27,482 nucleotides of DNA from Bacteroidales bacterium UBA1714. GTDB lineage: Bacteria > Bacteroidota > Bacteroidia > Bacteroidales > Paludibacteraceae. A model generated the notes under the pieces. That model worked only from the letters and a program-made list of their open reading frames with translations, was not told the DNA's origin and made no database searches. The DNA lies in the NCBI GenBank assembly GCA_002317295.1, contig DCIY01000033.1, positions 1 through 27,482 of the forward strand, given 5' to 3'. The position numbers and the translations under genes are program-made. This document shows positions 1 to 7,076 of this stretch, piece by piece. Position 1 is the first letter of the stretch, and each line of letters begins with the position of its first letter.

Positions 1-15
1 CAAACTCTTCGTTGT
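1..15 (-). rRNA. 16S rRNA gene, first bases only (runs off the left edge)
   Basis: Read on the minus strand the window ends in ACAACGAAGAGTTTG. This matches the very start of bacterial 16S rRNA, where AGAGTTTG opens the binding site of the universal 27F primer. Bacteroidales 16S genes commonly begin with a similar ACAAYGAAGAGTTTGATC string. Only about 15 bases are inside the window, so the call rests on this short match plus the typical rRNA leader behind it (tandem promoters, boxA). The exact mature 5' end is uncertain by a few bases. Confidence 0.85.
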
Positions 16-171
16 AAAAAAAATTATTTGTTTAGCTCAGAACGCAATTTATTAAGTGTACTTTGACAAGGGACTTTTAAATTTTCCCAATTCTTGTACT
101 ACATCTTAGTTGATCAAACTTTCAAAGATCATTTTTTAGTGCTCACAACCCTTTCAGGGCGAAAGCGGATG
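16..171 (-). ncRNA. rRNA operon leader (external transcribed spacer)
   Basis: This is the untranslated leader between promoter P2 and the 16S 5' end on the minus strand. It has no open frame: the minus-strand ATGs here meet stops within a few codons. It carries a boxA-like element (119-131) and AT-rich sequence that would be removed during 16S maturation. A 69-residue plus-strand frame at 94-303 has no coding character and runs across both promoters. Confidence 0.7.
119..131 (-). promoter_or_regulatory. boxA-like rRNA antitermination site
   Basis: The minus strand reads TGATCTTTGAAAG, which agrees at 11 of 13 positions with the Bacillus subtilis rrn boxA (TGTTCTTTGAAAA). It sits about 40 bases inside the transcript from P2 and about 105 bases before the 16S start, as expected for a NusB/S10 binding site in an rrn leader. 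Binding is inferred. Confidence 0.6.
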
Positions 172-203
172 CAAAATTACTGCTTTTTTACGACATGTGC
201 AAA
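172..203 (-). promoter_or_regulatory. rRNA operon promoter P2
   Basis: On the minus strand the -33 TTTG (200-203) and -7 TAATTTTG (172-179) are separated by exactly 20 bases, the Bacteroidota consensus. The surrounding ~45 bases nearly duplicate P1, including ACATGTG after the -33 box, a T/A run, and GCAGTA before the -7 box. It points toward the 16S gene. Confidence 0.8.
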
Positions 204-318
204 TTTTTCTTCATTTTTTTTGAAAAAACCTTGTAAGTCGCTGATAATCAGCATCCATTATTTTTGCTCATTTTCACCTTATTTTTCGGAACATTTTCCG
301 TAAGCGCGAAAACGGATG

Positions 319-350
319 CAAAAGTACTGCTTTTTTTTCACATGTGCAAA
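319..350 (-). promoter_or_regulatory. rRNA operon promoter P1
   Basis: On the minus strand the -33 TTTG (347-350) and -7 TACTTTTG (319-326) have a 20-base spacer. It is the upstream member of a tandem pair with P2, 147 bases apart. The same core (TTTTTTGCAGTACTTTTGCA, allowing for the A/T run) recurs upstream of the ATPase gene at 24486-24517. Confidence 0.8.
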
Positions 351-381
351 TTTTAGAGCAAAAATGTGTCTATAAATTAGC

Positions 382-445
382 ACACCTAAAAAATATATAC
401 GCGCGCATGTGTGAATTCGTGCGCGCGTATATATTTTTTAGGTGT
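382..445. terminator. Bidirectional terminator, 26-bp perfect palindrome
   Basis: Arms 382-407 and 420-445 are perfectly complementary over 26 bp around a 12-base loop. The inner part is GC-rich (ACGCGCGCA/TGCGCGCGT) and is followed on each side by TATATATTTTTT. In both directions the transcript therefore makes a GC hairpin and then a U-rich tract. It lies 20 bases past the stop of the arginine deiminase-like gene and just upstream of rrn P1, so it probably ends the former and insulates the latter. Confidence 0.8.
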
Positions 446-465
446 ACTACTCAGTGATAAATGAT

Positions 466-1716
466 TCAGTCTCGATAACGGGAAATAACTTGAGTCATAC
501 AGTGAGCAGCACCATAGCCCTTTATTAAGTTATCCAAAGGAACCCAGTCTACGCGTACACTATATGCAGATAGCATTTGTTGATACTCCTGACTTTGTCC
601 TTCGACGGCATAAATATGTCGGTGAGCCACCGTGAGGTAATTATTACCATAATGAGCCACATCACTTTCGCCAATACGAATGATGGAGATATGACGACTG
701 TGCAAAAAGTCACTAAAACCCATATTATGGAATTGAGATACTAATTGGTAAGGACTATTTTTGTCCGCACGTGCATACATATCTATGGTCAGATAATTCT
801 CATCGTCCATAGAAACGGCATCATAGCGATTGTAACACATCGTAACCAAATCAAAATCAATGATATTAAAATAGGTATCAAGATGCATTTGGCTTTGGTT
901 TTTCCAATGATCCCGTACAACAACGATGGTATCATGCCCCAAAACATCATGTTCCATCAACTCATCTAACGCCGCCTGAGATGTGCGAAGGCCTTGTCCT
1001 ATAAAGGCAAGTGTACCAAAAGGCAAATAATCACCTCCTTCAAGATAACTGTCAGGACCATTCACACGATAAACCGGTTTAATACCCAGTTGGTTATAGC
1101 AAGCCTCCACAATATCCACTTCCAAAGCGCGTTGGCTAGAATTCATTCGTCCTAAAATAGCACCACATGGTGTATTTATACTTTGGTCACGCATAAAATA
1201 CATATTCATAAGTGGAGCATGGATATAACGTGCTTCCAAGCCGGTATTAATAGCCGTTTGGTGTAATTCTACAGTAGGTTGAAGGAATATAATACGAATC
1301 AGATCCTTCTTGCTCATGCAATTGAGCATCTCTTGACGATAATCTTCCACTTGAGCAGAATCTAATGTTGTATGAGAAGCATCAAAAACCAGATAACGGG
1401 CAGCCAATTCTCTTAGTTGTTCACGATCTACATTTATTAACACCGTCTGCAAATCGATCACATCAATGCCTTGAGCACGTAGTTTGCGTTGATAGCGCAG
1501 ATGTTCCTGATTAGCCGCATCTAGGTCAAAATAGTCCTCAAACAATCCTGCCTTTGGATGGATGGTTCCATCAAAAAGTTCGTCTCCAGGCGAAAACATC
1601 AGTACTCGAGCAGCGCAATCATATTCCGCAACAGGAGGAACAGCCTCATCTGAACCCGGTTGACAAGCAGTAAATAAGCCTAAGAAAAACCCTAAATAAA
1701 CAATTTTGCATTTCAT
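466..1716 (-). CDS. Arginine deiminase-like lipoprotein
   Basis: The 416-residue protein has an arginine deiminase/amidinotransferase fold. Visible motifs are FMRD (D177), LEGGD (225-229, E226), HLDT (H278, D280) and a C-terminal AHCMT with C406. These match in order, and nearly in number, the Asp/Glu/His/Asp/Cys catalytic set of Pseudomonas arginine deiminase. Enzymes of this family hydrolyse arginine to citrulline and ammonia. Unlike the cytoplasmic enzyme, it begins with a hydrophobic signal ending LFTAC (C18), which looks like a lipoprotein signal, so it should be anchored in the envelope. No arcB, arcC or arginine/ornithine antiporter is nearby. Another guanidine substrate such as agmatine or a peptidyl arginine remains possible. 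It has its own promoter (1744-1774) and ends at a strong palindromic terminator. The family is confident; the substrate is less so. Confidence 0.85.
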   Translation of the reverse strand: MKCKIVYLGFFLGLFTACQPGSDEAVPPVAEYDCAARVLMFSPGDELFDGTIHPKAGLFEDYFDLDAANQEHLRYQRKLRAQGIDVIDLQTVLINVDREQLRELAARYLVFDASHTTLDSAQVEDYRQEMLNCMSKKDLIRIIFLQPTVELHQTAINTGLEARYIHAPLMNMYFMRDQSINTPCGAILGRMNSSQRALEVDIVEACYNQLGIKPVYRVNGPDSYLEGGDYLPFGTLAFIGQGLRTSQAALDELMEHDVLGHDTIVVVRDHWKNQSQMHLDTYFNIIDFDLVTMCYNRYDAVSMDDENYLTIDMYARADKNSPYQLVSQFHNMGFSDFLHSRHISIIRIGESDVAHYGNNYLTVAHRHIYAVEGQSQEYQQMLSAYSVRVDWVPLDNLIKGYGAAHCMTQVISRYRD

Positions 1717-1743
1717 GATGATTCATTTTAGTAATTCAGTATG

Positions 1744-1774
1744 CAAAATTACAAAAATTTTGGCATATGGCAAA
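1744..1774 (-). promoter_or_regulatory. Promoter of the arginine deiminase-like gene
   Basis: On the minus strand TTTG (1771-1774), a 19-base spacer and TAATTTTG (1744-1751). Transcription would start near 1740, leaving a leader of about 24 bases before the ATG at 1716. It is divergent from the C10 protease promoter, with about 50 bases between them. Confidence 0.8.
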
Positions 1775-1821
1775 ATTTTTAGTGCGAATAGTCGGTTTAT
1801 AGGTTAAAAACACATCAAATA

Positions 1822-1853
1822 TTTGCAAAAATTGGATATTTATTGTAATTTTG
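1822..1853 (+). promoter_or_regulatory. Promoter of the C10 protease gene
   Basis: TTTG (1822-1825), a 20-base spacer and TAATTTTG (1846-1853). The predicted transcript start near 1857-1860 lies beyond the GTG at 1855, so translation cannot begin there. This fixes the ATG at 1894 as the start. Confidence 0.85.
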
Positions 1854-1893
1854 CGTGTTTTTCATACATTACACGAATTATATACAAATACAT

Positions 1894-4563
1894 ATGAAAA
1901 AAGTCAGTTTAATACTTATGCTATTGTTGCCGATGTGGATATCGGCGCAAGAGCGTTCAGTCAATGAAGCTGCCAGTGTAGCCGCAGCATTTATGAACGA
2001 ACAACCATCATTGGCTCCCGGGCGCAAGTCTGTATGCACGGCCAATGCCATGACATTGGTTCATACACGAGCAAAAAAGAACAGTTCAAAACCGGCATAC
2101 TATATTTTCAATCGCGAGAACAATGGTGGTTATGTGATTGTCAGTGGTGATAGTCGCACGGAAGATGTGCTGGTATATAGCGAAGAAGGACAATTTGATC
2201 CTAATCATATTAATCCCAATTTTAAATTTTGGTTAAACTACCTGCAGGAAGAAATTTCCATGGCCAATGATAGCAACGCTGTGGACAAATCTGTTCCACG
2301 TAAAGCCACCACCGCCATTGCACCCTTACTCAAGAATCAAGATGGCGAAGAAATTGGATGGTACCAATTGGAGCCATATAACCAGCTTTGTCCTATGGAT
2401 AAATATGATAACACCCGTTGCTATACGGGCTGTGTTGCTACAGCAGCAGCAATGGTATTATATAAATGGAGATATCCTGAACACGGAACAGGAACAAAAA
2501 CTCACACATGGAAAAACGCAAATAAAAAATCGCAAACGGAGACGATGACAGTCGATTACGGAGCCACCACATACGATTGGAGCCACATGCTTCCTGGTTA
2601 TGATGGAGTTCAATATACCTCCACGCAAGCCACAGCTGTAGCCACATTGATGTACCATTTGGGCGTAGCATGTGAAATGGAATATGGTGGAGAGAGTGCC
2701 GGAGGATCAGGTGCCTTTACGGATATATTGGCCCAAGGTTTGTATGAACACTTTGGGTATAATATTGAAAAATTTGTAACCACAGCATCCAAAAACTATT
2801 ATGGTTCCAGCCGATTCTCTCCTTATGAATATAGTGTATCCACCACGACCATGCAAAACTATTTTAACGCTGATTTGGAAGCCGGTCGACCTATCGTCAT
2901 GGGGGGAGAAGATAGTAATGGCGGACATGAGTTTGTATGTGATGGGCGCAATACCAATGGCTATTTTCACATCAATTGGGGATGGGAAGGTGATGGCAAT
3001 AACTATTGTTCTCTGACCAATCTCAAACCGAGTGGATACAACTATAAGTTCTCCACGCATATCGATGCCATCATTGGTCTGCAACCCGCTCTCATCGACA
3101 CCATACATGTAACGGGTATAACGGTCAGTCCAAAGACTGATACGCTGAATATCAATGAGAAAACAACCTTAACAGCCACCATCACACCGGATGATGCAAC
3201 GGTACAAAATATCACCTGGAGCAGTAGTAATCCGAATATAGCCACCGTCACTGCAACAGGTGTTGTTCGAGGTATTGGTCAAGGATTGGCCACTATCTAT
3301 GCAACCACCAAAGAGGGCGGTTTATGCGATAGTGCCCATATCGTTGTCACCGATTCTGTAGCTTCTTCCGGCATCTTTACTTTGGTGACGGATGCGAGTG
3401 AACTGACTGCTGACGATGAGATTATCCTGGTTGGTACCTATAAGTCTGTACACTACGCAGCCACGAGAAACCTGTCCAGTTCGTATTCCAACGGATATTT
3501 GGGGGTAGAAGTAGTAGCAATAGTCATGACAAGTACCGTTACCCTGGATGAAGAATCCCAAGTTGCCATATTCAAATTATCCAAGTCTGGACAATCTTGG
3601 ACATTGGACGAAGTAGAAAATGGAAAACTGAGTGTCAAAGGTTCCAAGAAACTCGCATGGGATGAAGATATGGATACATGGTCAATTACCATAGTCAACA
3701 AGGAAGCAGCCATAGCCAGTACCAACACCAGCTATGGGCGTATTCTGCTCAATGGTAATAGTGGCGATCCGCGATACACCAATTACACCTCCTCTACCAG
3801 CACCTCAATGTTGTTACCCAAGATTTTTGCGCGTAGCACCACGAAAAAAGACTCCGTGGTACACGTGACCGGAGTGACATTGGGACAGACAAACGCTTCT
3901 CTCAACATAGGCGAAACAGTACTGCTTTATCACGATATCTATCCAGTTACAGCTACCAACCAAAACTATAGTTGGAGTAATACGGATACTACTGTAGCCA
4001 AGATTGATCAAGAGGGTTATATTACCGCACTGGCAGAGGGTACGACCACGATAACCATTACAACAGCCGATGGAGGATATACGGCATCGTGTGTAGTGAC
4101 TGTCACCACCACCCCGATTATTCCTACGGACACAATCTATGTCTCTGCTTCACAGGCAAAGGTCATTGGCGAACAATTGGCTTTTGGTGCCAGCACTACC
4201 GATTTTTACGGAGTAACAGGTTATATCACCATTCCCAATTCCACCGAATATTTGGGATTCTGGATGGACGATCAGCCGGGTACGGCAGAGGTGTTCCAAG
4301 GATTTAACTGCCAAATGCCCGATGGATATCTCTACCTGGAAGAAGGAATGTACGTGTGCGTACTGGGATATATCATGAACTATAACGATCGCAAATCGCA
4401 GATCAAGGATGGTAAGGTTCTACTCTTGGACACACCATCAGGCATCCAAGATATGGAGTTGAAAGATGACGGAGCAGTTTGTGCTAAACGCTTGATTAAC
4501 GGACAATTATATATCATCCACAAAGGATTGATATACAATACATTGGGCGAACTTATTCGATAA
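1894..4563 (+). CDS. Secreted C10 (streptopain-family) cysteine protease with Ig-like domains and a T9SS-like tail
   Basis: The product has 889 residues from ATG 1894, beginning with signal peptide MKKVSLILMLLLPMWISAQ. A Spi/C10-type propeptide (about 20-140, with GGYVIVSGD) precedes the C10 catalytic domain. The nucleophile is C180 in YTGCVATAAAM, the His is H345 in GGHEFVCDG, and FHINWGW follows. Then come a Big_2-like Ig domain (about 405-487), a ~150-residue beta-rich module I cannot name, a second Big_2 domain, and an OB-like domain. The tail ends in NGQLYIIHKGLIYNTLGELI, which resembles short type IX sorting signals of Bacteroidales. It is probably made as a zymogen, exported by Sec and then by type IX secretion, to degrade extracellular protein. 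PorT is encoded 8 kb away. The in-frame GTG at 1855 lies upstream of the expected transcript start and is rejected. Confidence 0.88.
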   Translation: MKKVSLILMLLLPMWISAQERSVNEAASVAAAFMNEQPSLAPGRKSVCTANAMTLVHTRAKKNSSKPAYYIFNRENNGGYVIVSGDSRTEDVLVYSEEGQFDPNHINPNFKFWLNYLQEEISMANDSNAVDKSVPRKATTAIAPLLKNQDGEEIGWYQLEPYNQLCPMDKYDNTRCYTGCVATAAAMVLYKWRYPEHGTGTKTHTWKNANKKSQTETMTVDYGATTYDWSHMLPGYDGVQYTSTQATAVATLMYHLGVACEMEYGGESAGGSGAFTDILAQGLYEHFGYNIEKFVTTASKNYYGSSRFSPYEYSVSTTTMQNYFNADLEAGRPIVMGGEDSNGGHEFVCDGRNTNGYFHINWGWEGDGNNYCSLTNLKPSGYNYKFSTHIDAIIGLQPALIDTIHVTGITVSPKTDTLNINEKTTLTATITPDDATVQNITWSSSNPNIATVTATGVVRGIGQGLATIYATTKEGGLCDSAHIVVTDSVASSGIFTLVTDASELTADDEIILVGTYKSVHYAATRNLSSSYSNGYLGVEVVAIVMTSTVTLDEESQVAIFKLSKSGQSWTLDEVENGKLSVKGSKKLAWDEDMDTWSITIVNKEAAIASTNTSYGRILLNGNSGDPRYTNYTSSTSTSMLLPKIFARSTTKKDSVVHVTGVTLGQTNASLNIGETVLLYHDIYPVTATNQNYSWSNTDTTVAKIDQEGYITALAEGTTTITITTADGGYTASCVVTVTTTPIIPTDTIYVSASQAKVIGEQLAFGASTTDFYGVTGYITIPNSTEYLGFWMDDQPGTAEVFQGFNCQMPDGYLYLEEGMYVCVLGYIMNYNDRKSQIKDGKVLLLDTPSGIQDMELKDDGAVCAKRLINGQLYIIHKGLIYNTLGELIR

Positions 4564-4575
4564 TATATTCTACCA

Positions 4576-5286
4576 TCATTTCCAGAGTTGCTGGACAAAG
4601 GCCTCGGCATAAGTTGCTTGGCACTCCATGCCTCGCATCATTTCCATAGCGTCATGGAACTTGGCCACATTGTCAGCGGTACCCTGGCTGTCATGGCAAA
4701 GATATGCTTGAAGTTTCTTGGCGCGCGTGGCCGTAATATCCACCCATAAAGTAGGCGTAAAGTTCTGGGTTTGCAATCCGGTCATCACTTCGGTATAGTA
4801 CAAATCAAAACTGTGCCCACTTTGACGCCATGCGTCATATACCAGAATGGCGCAATTGCGATGATCGCGATGGGAATCAATAGGCCAATGAGTGATGACC
4901 ATATCCGGTTGCTCCGTCTGAATGAGCGTGAGCATTTCCGCATAACGGTCCTTGTTGATTTCTGTATTACCATCCACCTGAGTCATAAACACAGGACGAA
5001 CACCCATAATATCACAAGCAACCAAAGATTCTGCACGACGAATCTCCCGTGCCTGCGCATGGGTTTTGCCAGGTATGCCAGCTTCTCCACTGGTCAAATA
5101 AACACAAACCACTTCTACTCCAGATTGTTGGAGTTTGATCATGGTACCACCACACATGGATTCCGGATCATCCGGATGAGCACCGATAACCAACACTTTG
5201 TGGTAACCTTCTAACCACTTCTCACCTGCCCTAACACAGGGCGATACAAACAAAGTCACAAGGACTATAATAAACATTTTTTTCAT
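4576..5286 (-). CDS. Exported PIG-L/LmbE-family deacetylase
   Basis: 236 residues from ATG 5286. The zinc-site motifs are AHPDD (36-40) and HRDHRN (139-144), which define the PIG-L/LmbE N-acetylglucosaminyl deacetylase family. The family includes the bacillithiol enzyme BshB, mycothiol MshB and GlcNAc-PI deacetylases. An N-terminal hydrophobic stretch (MKKMFIIVLVTLFVSPCVRA) looks like a cleavable signal peptide, so the enzyme probably acts in the periplasm on an envelope sugar rather than in cytoplasmic thiol synthesis. The longer frame to 5367 would overlap folK and hide the signal peptide. It follows folK by 31 bases and likely shares its transcript. Its stop lies 12 bases from that of the convergent C10 protease. 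The substrate is unknown. Confidence 0.8.
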   Translation of the reverse strand: MKKMFIIVLVTLFVSPCVRAGEKWLEGYHKVLVIGAHPDDPESMCGGTMIKLQQSGVEVVCVYLTSGEAGIPGKTHAQAREIRRAESLVACDIMGVRPVFMTQVDGNTEINKDRYAEMLTLIQTEQPDMVITHWPIDSHRDHRNCAILVYDAWRQSGHSFDLYYTEVMTGLQTQNFTPTLWVDITATRAKKLQAYLCHDSQGTADNVAKFHDAMEMMRGMECQATYAEAFVQQLWK

Positions 5287-5317
5287 GGAACAAATAAATT
5301 TAAATAAACGGTCAATA

Positions 5318-5731
5318 CTATATACTAATGGATGATTGATTAATTTCTTGTAAAGGAACAAGGACAAATTCGCGTTCTCGCATACGAGGATGTGGAAGGG
5401 TCAGTTGAGGCGTAGAAATCACGATTTCGGGGTCCGTAAACAGCAAATCTATGTCGATGGTTCGATCAGCATAATGATTTTTGATGGTTCGCCCCAGCTC
5501 GCGCTCAATGGATTGAGTTACCTGCAACACCTGTATCACATCCAAAGATGTCTCCACTCGGGCACATATATTGGCATACTCGTGGTTGGAATCATACCCT
5601 ATGGGCATGGAGTAATACACTTTGGAACATTGATGCACCTGCCCCACCCGTTGTTGGAGCAATCGGCATGCATCTTCCAAATGGGCTTCTCGGTCACCCA
5701 AATTCGAACCTAATGAGAGATAAATAACCAT
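5318..5731 (-). CDS. folK: HPPK, folate biosynthesis pyrophosphokinase
   Basis: 137 residues from ATG 5731. 6-hydroxymethyl-7,8-dihydropterin pyrophosphokinase transfers pyrophosphate from ATP to the pterin in the folate pathway, in the cytoplasm. The start MVIYLSLGSNLGDRE, the central YADRTIDIDLLF and the LPHPRMREREFVLVPL motif are all hallmarks of the family, and the length is near the usual one. A longer frame reaches 5770, but its extra 13 residues lie across the predicted promoter. The start chosen leaves a leader of only about five bases. The exported deacetylase follows in the same direction. Confidence 0.93.
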   Translation of the reverse strand: MVIYLSLGSNLGDREAHLEDACRLLQQRVGQVHQCSKVYYSMPIGYDSNHEYANICARVETSLDVIQVLQVTQSIERELGRTIKNHYADRTIDIDLLFTDPEIVISTPQLTLPHPRMREREFVLVPLQEINQSSISI

Positions 5732-5739
5732 ATCGAGTG

Positions 5740-5771
5740 CAAAATTACTATTTTTTTTGCGTATTTCCAAA
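5740..5771 (-). promoter_or_regulatory. Promoter of folK (overlaps the divergent glucosaminidase promoter)
   Basis: On the minus strand TTTG (5768-5771), a 20-base spacer and TAATTTTG (5740-5747). The predicted start near 5736 is only about five bases from the folK ATG. The element overlaps the plus-strand promoter at 5756-5787 by 16 bases, so RNA polymerase can probably occupy only one at a time. Confidence 0.8.
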
Positions 5772-5787
5772 AAAAAGTGTAACTTTG
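5756..5787 (+). promoter_or_regulatory. Promoter of the glucosaminidase-mutS2 operon
   Basis: TTTG (5756-5759), a 20-base spacer and TAACTTTG (5780-5787). The transcript would start near 5791, about 22 bases before the ATG at 5813. No other consensus promoter was seen before the end of the four-gene operon. Confidence 0.8.
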
Positions 5788-5812
5788 CAGTCTAAATTAT
5801 CAGACTCTCGGT

Positions 5813-6790
5813 ATGCGTAAAATAAAATTAAAGATTCTTTTGGGTTTAATCAGCTGGTTGGTACTGCCCCTAATGGCAGAAAGTGAAACGCCCCTTTATC
5901 GTGCGTACATAGAACAATATAAATCCATTGCGCTACAACACCAACAAGACTATCATATACCGGCTTCCATTACGATGGCCCAAGGATTATTGGAATCCGG
6001 AGCAGGTCAAAGCGAATTGGCCAGAAATGCCAATAATCACTTTGGCATCAAATGCACTTCCTCTTGGACAGGTCGTACATATATGCACGATGACGAAACG
6101 CAAAACGAGTGTTTCAGACATTATGCCACAGCACAAGAGTCTTGGAATGATCATGCCCTATTTTTACAACGCGATCGCTATAAGTCCTTATTTGAATTGG
6201 CTATCACCGATTATCAGGGATGGGCTAGAGGCTTGCAGCAATGCGGTTATGCTACTGACCCAAAATATCCGGATAAACTGATTCATTTGATTGAACTATA
6301 TCATTTAGATGCGCTTACAGCAGATGCCCCAGCGACGGCACCAGAACCTAAGATACCCACGGATAGTATTGTAGTTTATGACACCATTACCATTCCAGAA
6401 ACGATGTCTTTTCAACAGAGAGCACAAATGGATGATGTGGAATTATACCATAATCATTCCTCTGGAAAAGTGAATGGATTAAGGTATATTATCGCCAATG
6501 AAGGGGATAGTTTTGCCACTTTGGCCTACTATCTGAATATGCAGGAAAAATATTTGCGCAAAATCAACGATGCCAGTGATGGTCGCGAACTCCATCAAGG
6601 TGATCGTGTATTTTTGTATGCCAAAAGAAAAAAAGCCGACAGACATCATGCGCGCTACATGGTAAAAGCAGGAGATACCGCTTGGGGGATTGCGCAACGA
6701 TTTGGTATACAGATGAAGAGTATTTACGATTTGAATGGGATTCCGTATAATGTTCCCCTGGTAACCCGTCAGGAATTGGTATTAAGATAA
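5813..6790 (+). CDS. Exported N-acetylglucosaminidase with LysM repeats (peptidoglycan hydrolase)
   Basis: 325 residues with a signal peptide (about 1-22, ending LPLMA). The GH73 glucosaminidase domain spans about 35-165, with the catalytic-acid region LLESGAGQSELA (E61) and the NNHFGIKC motif. A linker leads to two LysM modules (about 222-265 and 280-325), the second being YMVKAGDTAWGIAQRFGI. Such enzymes cut the glycan backbone of peptidoglycan, with LysM holding them to the wall. It is the first gene of a tight operon: its stop overlaps the next start by one base (TAATG). Confidence 0.9.
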   Translation: MRKIKLKILLGLISWLVLPLMAESETPLYRAYIEQYKSIALQHQQDYHIPASITMAQGLLESGAGQSELARNANNHFGIKCTSSWTGRTYMHDDETQNECFRHYATAQESWNDHALFLQRDRYKSLFELAITDYQGWARGLQQCGYATDPKYPDKLIHLIELYHLDALTADAPATAPEPKIPTDSIVVYDTITIPETMSFQQRAQMDDVELYHNHSSGKVNGLRYIIANEGDSFATLAYYLNMQEKYLRKINDASDGRELHQGDRVFLYAKRKKADRHHARYMVKAGDTAWGIAQRFGIQMKSIYDLNGIPYNVPLVTRQELVLR

Positions 6791-7071
6791 TGGCAGAGAC
6801 AATTAGCGATTTATTGCTGAATTTTCTTCGAGATAATAACTTGGAAAAACCGATGTTGGAACATCGGATGGTCGAATTATGGCCACAAGTTATGGGAGAA
6901 CAGATTGCACGCTTAACCGGTAAGATGGAAATAAAGAACGGAACACTCATCGTACACATTCATTCTGCAGCCTTGCGCATGCAATTGTTTGAGTGTCGCA
7001 ATAATGTGATCAAAAAACTGAATGATGCCGTGCAGGCACAGGTTATTAATGACATCCGTTTTCTTGGTTGA
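6790..7071 (+). CDS. DUF721 (DciA-like) family protein
   Basis: A 93-residue cytoplasmic protein with the DUF721 pattern: an N-terminal helical part (ETISDLLLNFLRDNNL) and a core with WPQVMGEQIARLT followed by NGTLIVHIHSAALRMQL. DUF721 includes DciA, a replicative-helicase loader, but the short Bacteroidales members are not characterised. It overlaps the upstream stop by one base and ends five bases before mutS2, so the three are almost certainly co-transcribed. Confidence 0.8.
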   Translation: MAETISDLLLNFLRDNNLEKPMLEHRMVELWPQVMGEQIARLTGKMEIKNGTLIVHIHSAALRMQLFECRNNVIKKLNDAVQAQVINDIRFLG

Positions 7072-7076
7072 TACCT

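Noticed and set aside
94..303. 69-residue plus-strand open frame MYYILVDQTFKDHF...
   Set aside because: It runs through the rRNA leader and across promoter P2, is rich in Phe/Ser from T-runs, and shows no family features.
1855..1893. GTG start for the C10 protease
   Set aside because: It lies before the predicted transcript start and would put 13 polar residues ahead of a good signal peptide.
4576..5286. Bacillithiol deacetylase BshB
   Set aside because: The motifs fit the family, but the signal peptide argues against a cytoplasmic thiol-synthesis enzyme, and no bshA or bshC is in the window.
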